Part shown: one piece after another, positions 34,719-42,970 of the stretch
How positions within the stretch are numbered: position 1 is the stretch's first letter
Layout of the letters: each line of letters begins with the position of its first letter
Source: an uncultured Mesonia sp.
GTDB taxonomy: Bacteria; Bacteroidota; Bacteroidia; Flavobacteriales; Flavobacteriaceae
Direction: 5' to 3'
Assembly: GCA_947499595.1 (NCBI GenBank)
Contig: CANMOY010000007.1
Location: 1-64,000 of the forward strand
DNA length: 64,000 nt
The notes under the pieces: generated by a model
The model's database searches: none
Told to the model about the DNA's origin: nothing
The model's input: only the letters and a program-made list of their open reading frames with translations
Made by a program: the position numbers and the translations under genes

Positions 34719-36857
34719 TTACTTAACCAAAGTTAATTCATCTATTAAATGAGTTGCTCCAGCATATTTGTCTATTAAAAATAGTACATAGCGAATATCT
34801 ACACTTATGGTACGCTGTAATTTATCATCAAAAATTACATCACCGGCCATAGCTTCGATATTACCGTCAAATGCAAGACCAATTAATTCACCATTACCAT
34901 TTAGTACGGGAGAACCAGAGTTTCCACCAGTAATGTCATTATCGGTTAAGAAATTAACGGGAAGGTATCCATCTTTATCAGCATACTGTCCAAAGTCTTT
35001 TTTCTCATACAACTCGATAAGTTTTTTGGGCATATCAAATTCTTCGTCACCAGGCTGATACTTAGCTACGGTGCCTTGCAAGGTGGTGTAGTAGTTTTTC
35101 TTAGCATCATTGGTTTTGTCTTTAGGTAAAGCGATTACCTTACCGTAAGTTAAACGCAAAGTGCTATTGGCATCTGGATAGTATTTTTTATCTGGATTTT
35201 GCTTACGCATACCCTGAATCATTAAGCGATAAGCTTTCTGATACTTATCTTCCCAAGTCTTCTCTTCATCGCTTTTTGCGCGGTAGCGGTTCAATAAAGC
35301 AGTTGATAATTGGTACAATTCATCTTGTGCTAACATATCGGCATCGGGGTTACTCATAAAAGCTGTAAAAGCTTCTTGAGATCTAAAAATACTTTCTTTA
35401 GCAATAGCATCTACATAAGCTTTCCAATCGGCTAAACTGCTATGCTTAGCGTCTAAATCTTTTACCATTGGTGCAATATCACTTGCTTTCTGGCTGTAAA
35501 GATGCAATTGAGTTGCTAAAACATCTTTTTCTAATGGTAAGTAAAGACCATCATATAAATTTTCGATTTCGGCTTCTAATCTCGGTTTTAATTCGGCTTG
35601 CTTCGCTTCATTTTGTGAGCTAAAGTATTCCATAGTTCTACCTAGTCGATAAGGTAAAGTAGCTATTCTTGTTCTTAACAATAGCATCAAATAATTATCG
35701 TGTTCGCTAGCTTTATTAGTACGCTCATAGTAAGCGTTAATAGTAGGCATCACATCCTTATACTTATTTGTAGCTTGCTTATTGGCCCATTTCTGGAACT
35801 TTTTCTCGGCTTTACGTTTACTTTTGGCGGTTTTATGCTTTTTTAATGCATCAATCATTCCTTGTCGGTTTTTCCAATAATTGGCAATACCGGCATAGGC
35901 AGAAGCATAATCTAAATTTACCTGTTGTTTTTTATCCATGTATTTCTTCATAACATTCATAGATGTTTTTGAAGCTTCTACCCATGCAGGATAAGCATAT
36001 TCTACATTTTGCTCAATTCCTGCAGCTGGTTTCCAACGATTTGTTCTTCCGGGATAACCCAAAATCATAGCAAAGTCATCTTCCTCAAATCCTTTTAGGC
36101 TAGTAGGTAAGTGATATTTAGGTTTTAAGGGTACATTGTTTTCAGAGTACTCAGCAGGATTTCCGTCTTGGTCGGCGTACACGCGAAACAACGCAAAATC
36201 ACCGGTATGTCTTGGCCACTCCCAGTTATCGGTATCGCCTCCAAATTTACCAATGCTTTTAGGAGGAGTACCTACTAATCTTACATCATTGTAATCTTGG
36301 TAAACAAAATAGTAATATTCATTACCACTATAAAAAGATTTAACCGATACGGTGTATTTGCCACCCTCGTTATTTTCTTGCTGTATTTTAGCCATTTCTT
36401 TATTAAGAGCTGCCTCGCGCTCATCTTCACTCATATTTTCATTAACCTGCGCTAGCATACGCTCGGTCACGTCATCCATTCTTACAAAGAATCTTACCGA
36501 AAGGTTGGCAGGCTTTAACTCCTCTTTAAAGGTTTTAGCCCAAAACCCGTTGTTGAGGTAATCATTTTCTTCTGTTGAAAGTTCGGCAATATTACCGTAA
36601 CCACAGTGATGATTGGTAAGCACTAAACCTTGGTCAGAAATAATTTCGGCAGTACAACCGCCTCCAAACTGTACAATGGCATCTTTTAAGCTATTGTTGT
36701 TGATACTATAAATCTCTTCTGGAGTTAATTGTAGTCCCATTTTTTGCATATCAACGTAGTTTAAACGCTCAATATGCATTAAAAACCACATCCCTTCATT
36801 AGCCCGCATAGGTAGAATGAAAGTGGTAAGCAGTAAACATAAAATCAGTTTTTTCAT
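34719..36857 (-). CDS. S46 family dipeptidyl-peptidase, DPP7-like
   Basis: A 712-residue secreted serine exopeptidase. The signal ends near MRANEGMW; the new N-terminus is typical for S46. Triad motifs are VLTNHHCGYGNI (His), GGDTDNWEWPRHTGDF (Asp) and TGGNSGSPVLNG (Ser, codon 34917-34919). Exactly 18 residues after that Ser is Gly (AFDGNIE, codon 34863-34865), the position that is Gly673 in DPP7 and Arg673 in DPP11 of Porphyromonas gingivalis. A preference for hydrophobic P1 residues is therefore inferred. It releases dipeptides from peptides in the periplasm. Single-gene unit, divergent from the crotonase gene. Confidence 0.93.
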   Translation of the reverse strand: MKKLILCLLLTTFILPMRANEGMWFLMHIERLNYVDMQKMGLQLTPEEIYSINNNSLKDAIVQFGGGCTAEIISDQGLVLTNHHCGYGNIAELSTEENDYLNNGFWAKTFKEELKPANLSVRFFVRMDDVTERMLAQVNENMSEDEREAALNKEMAKIQQENNEGGKYTVSVKSFYSGNEYYYFVYQDYNDVRLVGTPPKSIGKFGGDTDNWEWPRHTGDFALFRVYADQDGNPAEYSENNVPLKPKYHLPTSLKGFEEDDFAMILGYPGRTNRWKPAAGIEQNVEYAYPAWVEASKTSMNVMKKYMDKKQQVNLDYASAYAGIANYWKNRQGMIDALKKHKTAKSKRKAEKKFQKWANKQATNKYKDVMPTINAYYERTNKASEHDNYLMLLLRTRIATLPYRLGRTMEYFSSQNEAKQAELKPRLEAEIENLYDGLYLPLEKDVLATQLHLYSQKASDIAPMVKDLDAKHSSLADWKAYVDAIAKESIFRSQEAFTAFMSNPDADMLAQDELYQLSTALLNRYRAKSDEEKTWEDKYQKAYRLMIQGMRKQNPDKKYYPDANSTLRLTYGKVIALPKDKTNDAKKNYYTTLQGTVAKYQPGDEEFDMPKKLIELYEKKDFGQYADKDGYLPVNFLTDNDITGGNSGSPVLNGNGELIGLAFDGNIEAMAGDVIFDDKLQRTISVDIRYVLFLIDKYAGATHLIDELTLVK

Positions 36858-37019
36858 GAAATCAATGTATATTAAAATTAAAAATTAGTAAACGTATTTT
36901 TACAAGTTGGTAAAGATACTGGTTTATGCTTAGTAAGACTATTGGCACGTTAAAAAGTTTAATTCTTGAACTTTTTTTTCATTTTCGGATTTGTATTTAG
37001 TCAAGAATTTTGAAATGCT

Positions 37020-37027
37020 TATTTTTG
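37020..37027 (+). promoter_or_regulatory. Candidate -7 element of the crotonase gene
   Basis: TATTTTTG fits TAnnTTTG and ends 21 bp before the ATG at 37049. Upstream are perfect 9-bp inverted arms, AATTCTTGA (36961-36969) and TCAAGAATT (37001-37009), which may be a regulator site. Confidence 0.45.
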
Positions 37028-37048
37028 AAACAATAAAAAATTTTAAAA

Positions 37049-37798
37049 ATGGAAGCATACGTAAAGACTAATATACAAGACCAAGTTGCCACTATTGAGT
37101 TTTTTCATCCGGCACATAACAGTTTACCTGGAGATATCTTATCTCAGTTAGCCAGTAGTATAACCCAAGCAGGGAAAAATGACGAAGTTCTAGTTATCGT
37201 AATTAAATCTGGCGGCGACCGTACCTTTTGTGCTGGAGCGAGTTTTACAGAATTAATTAGCATCGCCGATGAAAACGAGGGGGAGAAATTCTTTATGGGA
37301 TTTGCAAATGTAATTAATGCTATGCGCAAATGTCCCAAATTTATCATTGGTAGAGTGCAAGGTAAAACTGTAGGAGGAGGCGTTGGATTGGCGGCAGCCA
37401 TGGATTATTGCATGGCAACTAAATATGCAGCGATAAAATTAAGCGAGTTAAATATTGGTATAGGACCATTTGTAGTAGGGCCCGCAGTAGAACGAAAATT
37501 GGGATTAAGTGGCATGTCTCAAATAGCCATTGATGCGAACTCTTTTTATTCCCCCGAATGGGCCAAGCAGAAAGGATTATTTACCCAAGTGTTTGATTCT
37601 ACCCAAGAATTAGATGAGGCGGTTATGGCGTTTGCTAAAAACCTTTGTAATTATAATCCAGAAGCGGTGAAAGAAATGAAACAAATGTTCTGGAGAGGTA
37701 CAGAAGATTGGGATCAATTATTAAATGAACGGGCAAAAATTAGCGGTCGTTTAGTCTTATCAGATTTTACAAAACAAAAATTAGAGAAGTACAAATAA
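37049..37798 (+). CDS. Enoyl-CoA hydratase/isomerase family protein (possible PaaF)
   Basis: A 249-residue crotonase-fold protein. Oxyanion-hole segments: DRTFCAGASFTELI and VQGKTVGGGVGLAAAMDYCM. KLSELNIGIGPFVVGPAVER holds a candidate catalytic Glu in the usual second-Glu position. N-terminus ATIEFFHPAHNSLPGDILSQ is unusual for the family. Given the paa neighbourhood it may be the 2,3-dehydroadipyl-CoA hydratase PaaF, which is otherwise missing here; this is inference. The start of a second, decayed copy is at 34131. A strong terminator follows. Confidence 0.82.
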   Translation: MEAYVKTNIQDQVATIEFFHPAHNSLPGDILSQLASSITQAGKNDEVLVIVIKSGGDRTFCAGASFTELISIADENEGEKFFMGFANVINAMRKCPKFIIGRVQGKTVGGGVGLAAAMDYCMATKYAAIKLSELNIGIGPFVVGPAVERKLGLSGMSQIAIDANSFYSPEWAKQKGLFTQVFDSTQELDEAVMAFAKNLCNYNPEAVKEMKQMFWRGTEDWDQLLNERAKISGRLVLSDFTKQKLEKYK

Positions 37799-37850
37799 TA
37801 GCTTTAACCAGTTTTAAAGTTTAGCACCGCGAAAGCACCTAACTTTTATG

Positions 37851-37890
37851 AAAGCCTTCGCTGCCATATAGCGGTAAGAGAAGGCTTTTT
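37851..37890 (+). terminator. Intrinsic terminator after the crotonase gene
   Basis: AAAGCCTTC (37851-37859) pairs with GAAGGCTTT (37880-37888) and runs into a T-tract. A small inner GCT/AGC pairing may extend the stem. About 50 bp past the crotonase stop. Confidence 0.75.
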
Positions 37891-38005
37891 GCAAGAGATT
37901 TATTTTACCAATACGGAAGTATCTCTGTAGAAATACAGACAATATGTTAAATATAAAAAATAAAAGATAGGTGAAAGTAAGGACTTAGTCTAATAACAAC
38001 TAAAT

Positions 38006-38605
38006 ATGATATACAAATTTAAAGGATTTACTCCGGTAGTAGATGAAAGCAGTTTTGTGCACCCGCAAGCTGCGGTAACAGGTAATGTGATTATTGGTAA
38101 AAATTGCTATATCGGTCCTGGTGCTGCCATTCGAGGTGATTGGGGCGAAATTGTATTGGAAGACGGCGTAAATGTACAAGAAAATTGTACCGTGCATATG
38201 TTTCCCGGTAAAAGTATTCGATTAAAAAAAGGAGCCCATGTGGGCCACGGAGCCATTATCCACGGAGCTAATTTGGGTGAGAATTGCCTTATCGGAATGA
38301 ATTCCGTTATCATGGATGATGCAGAAATTGGAGATGAATGTATTGTTGGCGCAATGGCATTTGTCAAAGCTGAAACCAAAATACCAAAACGTAGCTTAAT
38401 AGTAGGAAATCCTGCTAAAATACTCAAAACGGTTTCTGATGATATGATTGCCTGGAAAACTGCTGGCACAAAATTGTATCAGAGGCTGCCTGCAGATTGT
38501 CATGAAAGTTTAGAGATCGTTGAGCCTTTAAGAGAAGTTCCTGAAAACAGGCCGATTCAAGAAAATTTCTACGAAACCTTTCAAGAAATGAAAAAAAGAA
38601 ATTAG
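38006..38605 (+). CDS. paaY: Gamma-carbonic-anhydrase-like hexapeptide protein PaaY
   Basis: A 199-residue left-handed beta-helix protein with hexapeptide repeats and three metal-ligand histidines in VHMFPGKSI, GAHVGHGAIIHGANLGENC. The end (AGTKLYQRLPADCHESLEIV, EPLREVPENRP) is typical of PaaY rather than general gamma-CA proteins. PaaY is a thioesterase that clears inhibitory CoA esters in phenylacetate catabolism. It is separated from the crotonase gene by a terminator, so it has its own promoter, and overlaps the GNAT gene tail-to-tail by 4 bp. Confidence 0.9.
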   Translation: MIYKFKGFTPVVDESSFVHPQAAVTGNVIIGKNCYIGPGAAIRGDWGEIVLEDGVNVQENCTVHMFPGKSIRLKKGAHVGHGAIIHGANLGENCLIGMNSVIMDDAEIGDECIVGAMAFVKAETKIPKRSLIVGNPAKILKTVSDDMIAWKTAGTKLYQRLPADCHESLEIVEPLREVPENRPIQENFYETFQEMKKRN

Positions 38606-39168
38606 CGCAAATCTTTTTTTAAATAGTAATACTCGTGCTCGCCTAATTGTAATAAATGGTCTAATTCAAAACCAAGACGCTCATACAATCTTTTTGCCTT
38701 TGGGTTTGCTAAATCAACCAAAAGTCCAAGATATTCAAATGAGTAACCTCGAGCATAAGATTCAGCATATTTAATAAGTTTACTTCCAATTTTTTGACCG
38801 CGGTAATCAGGGTCTACACTTATGGCATCTAAATAAAAATGCCCAGCTTGAGTTTCAGGAGAGAGGGTGTTATTAAAATTGTAATCTATTGCGAGGGTGT
38901 TGACTAAATTTTTTTGCCAGTCTTTGTGTTTTGCACCATCATATGCGATTAAAGCACCAACCACCTTATCACCTAAAAAAGCCAAAAATGTGTTGCGGTA
39001 GCTGTACAAGCTATCTTCTTTTTGAAATTCTTGACTTAAAAATTTCTTAGCCTCTCCTATATCTTCTTTCCCTAAATAATAATAAATAAGCTCATCCATG
39101 GCTTGTAAAATCAAACCAGAAGAAGCTGAATAAAGATTTGGTGTGGCTTTTTTTAGTGTGAGAGACAT
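38602..39168 (-). CDS. GNAT family N-acetyltransferase
   Basis: A 188-residue GNAT enzyme. The acetyl-CoA binding motif A is clear: DAISVDPDYRGQKIGSKLIK, followed by LGLLVDLANPKAKRLYERLG and FELDHLLQLGEHEYYYLKKD. The helical N-terminal part (YYYLGKEDIGEAKKFLSQEF) matches a subgroup that acts on small molecules or peptides; the substrate is unknown. Convergent with paaY and divergent from the symporter gene. Confidence 0.9.
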   Translation of the reverse strand: MSLTLKKATPNLYSASSGLILQAMDELIYYYLGKEDIGEAKKFLSQEFQKEDSLYSYRNTFLAFLGDKVVGALIAYDGAKHKDWQKNLVNTLAIDYNFNNTLSPETQAGHFYLDAISVDPDYRGQKIGSKLIKYAESYARGYSFEYLGLLVDLANPKAKRLYERLGFELDHLLQLGEHEYYYLKKDLR

Positions 39169-39248
39169 AATTATAATTGTAGACAGGGTGTTAAAATTCG
39201 CTAAGGTAATATATTTGCGTACTTCAAATTGTTTGTAAATTGTTAATC

Positions 39249-40412
39249 ATGATAAAAAGAATACTTGATAGTCTACTTTTTAAAGTTGTAATAGCTATTG
39301 TTTTGGGCCTTTTAATCGGTTTGTTTCTACCGGAATGGATCAATCGAGGTTTCGAGACTTTCAAACAACTGTTTAGTGAGTTTTTGGGTTTTGCTATTCC
39401 CTTAATTATTTTAGGTTTAATCATGCCAGCTATTGCAGATTTGGGTAAGGGAGCCGGAAAATTACTTTTAACAACAGCCGCTTTGGCCTACGGTTCTACC
39501 TTATTTTCAGGTTTTTCTACCTTTTTTGTAGCTTCAAATATTTTTCCAACCATTATTGAACCACAGAATTTAAATACGCTTAAAGAAAACGCGGTAGAGC
39601 TCATTCCATATTTTAGCATAGGAATTCCGCCAGTTCTTGACGTGATGACAGCTTTGGTCTTAGCTTTTCTAATTGGTTTAGGATTGGCCCCACTGGGAAA
39701 TTCAAGCTTAAAGCGGATTACTATAGACTTTCAGAAAATTATTATGATGCTTATTGAGAAAGTGATTGTTCCTCTACTGCCATTATTTATTTTAAGTATT
39801 TTTTCAGCGATAGCTTACAAGGGGCAGGTTGCTTCAGTTTTAGGCGTTTTTGTGAAAATAATAGGGGTGATATTTGTATTACACATTTTGCTTATGCTGG
39901 TGCAATATGTAATTGCAGGTTTATTCACCAAAAAGAACCCTATAAAAGCACTGTTAAATATGATGCCGGCTTACTTTACCGCTTTAGGAACACAGTCTTC
40001 TGCAGCAACTATTCCCGTAACTTTGAAGCAAACAGAGAAAAACGGAGTGTCGGCTAAGATTGCCAATTTTGTTATTCCTTTAGGGGCAACTATTCATTTG
40101 GCGGGAAGTACTATGAAAATTGTTGCTTGTGCAATTGCATTAATGCTTATGCAAGGCTTAGATTTTAATTTTGGGATGTTTGCAGGTTTTATAATGATGT
40201 TGGGAATTGCAATGGTGGCGGCACCAGGCGTGCCTGGTGGGGCAATTATGGCAGCAATAGGTATTTTGCAAACCATGCTTGGCTTTGATGCAGAAGCCCA
40301 AGCTCTTATGATTGCGCTATATATAGCTATGGATAGCTTTGGTACCGCAGCAAACATTACGGGAGACGGCGCTATAGCTATGGTAGTTGATAAAATACTG
40401 AAGAAATCTTAA
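39249..40412 (+). CDS. Dicarboxylate/amino acid:cation symporter (DAACS family)
   Basis: A 387-residue membrane protein of the GltP/DctA fold with about eight helices and two re-entrant loops. Signature stretches: LPEWINRGFETFKQLFSEFL, the serine-rich loop ALGTQSSAATIPVTLKQTEK, VIPLGATIHLAGSTMKI, and AAPGVPGGAIMAAIGILQTM with GFDAEAQALMIALYIAMDSF in the transport core. It imports glutamate, aspartate or a C4-dicarboxylate with H+ or Na+; which one cannot be told. The ATG at 39249 is preferred to a TTG three codons earlier. Single-gene unit ending at a very long terminator. Confidence 0.92.
   Translation: MIKRILDSLLFKVVIAIVLGLLIGLFLPEWINRGFETFKQLFSEFLGFAIPLIILGLIMPAIADLGKGAGKLLLTTAALAYGSTLFSGFSTFFVASNIFPTIIEPQNLNTLKENAVELIPYFSIGIPPVLDVMTALVLAFLIGLGLAPLGNSSLKRITIDFQKIIMMLIEKVIVPLLPLFILSIFSAIAYKGQVASVLGVFVKIIGVIFVLHILLMLVQYVIAGLFTKKNPIKALLNMMPAYFTALGTQSSAATIPVTLKQTEKNGVSAKIANFVIPLGATIHLAGSTMKIVACAIALMLMQGLDFNFGMFAGFIMMLGIAMVAAPGVPGGAIMAAIGILQTMLGFDAEAQALMIALYIAMDSFGTAANITGDGAIAMVVDKILKKS
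39704..39719 (+). repeat. Dispersed 16-mer, copy 2 (inside the symporter gene)
   Basis: AAGCTTAAAGCGGATT, identical to 22464-22479 and 59983-59998. Here it is coding (SLKRI region), which shows that the motif is not purely intergenic. Confidence 0.55.
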
Positions 40413-40430
40413 ATTTGATTTAAGCTTATA

Positions 40431-40471
40431 ACAAAAATAACCCCCGAAAATTTTTCGGGGGTTATTTTTGT
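40431..40471. terminator. Long bidirectional intrinsic terminator
   Basis: 20-bp perfect arms (40431-40450 and 40452-40471) around a single T: ACAAAAATAACCCCCGAAAA and its exact reverse complement. It sits between the convergent symporter and S46 peptidase genes. Confidence 0.92.
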
Positions 40472-40497
40472 TAGGTCATTTTTTGTCTAAACAGAAA

Positions 40498-42699
40498 TTA
40501 AGAACGTCTTTTTAACTTTCTTTTCTTTTTAGCTTTTTTACGTTTTGGCGTATGGTTTTTCTTAGGGTGTACCAATTGCATCTCATCTATAAGGTGCTTA
40601 GCATTGGCATACTTGTCAATTATAAATAAAATATAACGCGCATCAACCATTATATTTCTAGAAATAGACGGGTCATAGTAAATATCACTCATTGTACCTT
40701 CCCAAACACGGTCAAAATTCAAACCTATCAAATTACCGTAGGCATCGATCACGGGGCTACCTGAATTTCCACCAGTAGTGTGGTTGGTGCCTATAAAATT
40801 TACGGGTAATTTACCGTTTTCGGCATATTGCCCATAGTCTTTGGCTTCATACAAATCGATTAGTTTTTCGGGCACATCAAATTCATAATCATCCTCAACA
40901 TATTTTTCCATTACTCCTTCTAAATGCGTAACAGGTTCATAATAAACTGCATCTTTAGGACTGTAACCCTTCACTTGACCGTAAGTTACACGAAGCGTAC
41001 CATTTGCATTAGGGAAAATTCTAGCTTCTTTAGGACTGGTCTCTACAATTGCCTTCATATACTCTGCTTGTAAGGCATCTATTTCTAAACGCATATTACG
41101 GTAAGCTGGTAAAACTTCACTATAAAATGCAACGGCATTATTTTTCACAAAATCATAGCCAGGGTCTGCTTGCAGTCTTTTCAAAACTTCTTCTGCATCT
41201 CCCTCTAAAAGCGTAGCCAGTTTATCATATTCGGTTAAAGCCGATTGAGAATAAATTTGCTGGGTTAATTTATCTAGGTTAAGATTTTCGTAAACATCGG
41301 GTAAAAATTCTTTAGGCATTTCTTCGGCATAAAAGGCAATCACCTTTTCAAAAACTTTTTCATCTACCTTTTGACTATAATCTTTGTATGCCGATTGAGT
41401 ATCTTTTAAAAAGTTATTTTTTCTATCGTTAAAAGATTGTTCTCCTCTAAAATTATAAACCTGCTCAAGCTGATAAAGTTGAAAGCCTGTACGCAAAAGT
41501 TCTACGTTTCTTAAAAAAGCTTCAGAAAATAGATTGTAAGCCAAATCATAATCTTTAAAATCGGCGTAAGCTTCTTCAAAGTCATTTAATATATGGCCGT
41601 ATTCATCATCTAGCCCTTTTTGCGCTAGAGTCTGAGTAAATTGGTCTTCAAGATTTCTTTTAATACCAACCGCATCGGTTTTTGTTAAGCCTTGACTCTC
41701 ACCAATCCATTTCTTATAATAATTGGCGATACGGGCATATTTAGAGGCATATTTAATTTTTATTTCTTGGTCTTTTCGCATAAACGCATCCTGCTCTTTA
41801 AGCGCTACCTTGCGAATTCCAATTCGAGCCGGATTGATGGTCTCAATCAATTGTTCTACTGCTACAGCCGGTAAGTACTCGTCGGTGGTACCAGGATAGC
41901 CAAAAACCATAGTGAAATCGTTTTCTTCAACACCGTCTAAGCTAACCGGTAAAAAATGTTTCGGCGTGTAAGGGATGTTGTCCTTACTGTATTCTGCAGG
42001 CTTATTGTCTTTATTGGCGTAAATCCTAAAAAGAGCAAAATCGCCAGTATGTCTAGGCCACATCCAGTTGTCTGTATCTGATCCAAATTTACCTATTGAA
42101 GAAGGAGGAGCACCCACTAAACGGATGTCTTTATATGTTTCTACCCTAAAAAGCATAAATTGATTTCCGTCATAAAAAGTGCTTACACGGTTAGTTTGCC
42201 AAGTCTCTTTGGGTGAGTTATTTACAACGTCTTGTTTGTTCTTTTCAATTATTTGCTGTCTTTCTTCCTCATTTGAAGCTTCTTGAGTGCCCGCTAGTAC
42301 TTGGTCGGTAACATCAGAAATTTCAACGATAAAGGTAACGGTCATTCCCGGATTAGGCAGCTCTTCTTTAAAATTCTTTGCCCAAAATCCATTGGCTAAA
42401 TAGTCGTTTTCAACACTTGAATGTGACTGAATTTGCCCATAACCGCAGTGGTGGTTGGTAAGCAATAAGCCTTTAGGCGAAATAACCTCAGAGGTACAAC
42501 CGCCGTTAAAGTGAGGTACAGCATCTTTTAAACTACTATTGTTAACACTGTAAATGTCTTCAGCGCTCATTTTCATTCCTAAGTTCTGCATCTCGCTTTC
42601 ATTCATTCCTTCTAATAAAGACGGAATCCACATTCCGCCTTGTTGAGAAAACACGGGGAAAGCGAGTAAAAAGATAAATAATCTAATAAGTTTCTTCAT
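40498..42699 (-). CDS. S46 family dipeptidyl-peptidase, DPP11-like, with basic C-terminal tail
   Basis: A 733-residue secreted serine exopeptidase. The signal is MKKLIRLFIFLLAFPVFSQQ; this ATG (42699) is chosen over an upstream start at 42753. Triad motifs: LLTNHHCGYGQI, GSDTDNWMWPRHTGDF and TGGNSGSPVIDA (Ser codon 40762-40764). Exactly 18 residues later is Arg (LNFDRVWEG, codon 40708-40710), the equivalent of Arg673 that gives P. gingivalis DPP11 its Asp/Glu P1 preference. The last 22 residues are very basic (PKRKKAKKKRKLKRRS), which the other S46 protein lacks. Confidence 0.93.
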   Translation of the reverse strand: MKKLIRLFIFLLAFPVFSQQGGMWIPSLLEGMNESEMQNLGMKMSAEDIYSVNNSSLKDAVPHFNGGCTSEVISPKGLLLTNHHCGYGQIQSHSSVENDYLANGFWAKNFKEELPNPGMTVTFIVEISDVTDQVLAGTQEASNEEERQQIIEKNKQDVVNNSPKETWQTNRVSTFYDGNQFMLFRVETYKDIRLVGAPPSSIGKFGSDTDNWMWPRHTGDFALFRIYANKDNKPAEYSKDNIPYTPKHFLPVSLDGVEENDFTMVFGYPGTTDEYLPAVAVEQLIETINPARIGIRKVALKEQDAFMRKDQEIKIKYASKYARIANYYKKWIGESQGLTKTDAVGIKRNLEDQFTQTLAQKGLDDEYGHILNDFEEAYADFKDYDLAYNLFSEAFLRNVELLRTGFQLYQLEQVYNFRGEQSFNDRKNNFLKDTQSAYKDYSQKVDEKVFEKVIAFYAEEMPKEFLPDVYENLNLDKLTQQIYSQSALTEYDKLATLLEGDAEEVLKRLQADPGYDFVKNNAVAFYSEVLPAYRNMRLEIDALQAEYMKAIVETSPKEARIFPNANGTLRVTYGQVKGYSPKDAVYYEPVTHLEGVMEKYVEDDYEFDVPEKLIDLYEAKDYGQYAENGKLPVNFIGTNHTTGGNSGSPVIDAYGNLIGLNFDRVWEGTMSDIYYDPSISRNIMVDARYILFIIDKYANAKHLIDEMQLVHPKKNHTPKRKKAKKKRKLKRRS

Positions 42700-42929
42700 G
42701 GTAATGGTATTATAATTTATGGTATAATATATACACGATTTATTGGGTTGCAAAATACTAAAAATACTTTAGTTATTCTCACGCTAAAAATACTTAAAGT
42801 GCCATTTTTATAGGGGGTAATGCTCTTTTGTTCGTTTAGTTTCGACCAATTATGAGGTTTGAATCAATTAAATTGGTATAAAATCATGATTAAACTACTT
42901 TTCTAGCTGGTATTGCTAGGCTAAAATGT

Positions 42930-42937
42930 TATTTTTG
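42930..42937 (+). promoter_or_regulatory. Candidate -7 element of the E2 gene
   Basis: TATTTTTG matches TAnnTTTG and ends 33 bp before the ATG at 42971. The best TTG (42913-42915) is only 14 bp upstream, closer than usual. The remaining 42700-42929 gap shows no other element. Confidence 0.4.
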
Positions 42938-42970
42938 TTAGCCATGTAAATAAACATACACAGACCATTT

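Noticed and set aside
22477-36913. Near-identical 18-19-mers TTTTTACAGGTTGGTAAA (22478) and TTTTTACAAGTTGGTAAA (36896)
   Set aside because: A rough count suggests about one such pair is expected by chance in 64 kb of this composition, and the flanks do not match.
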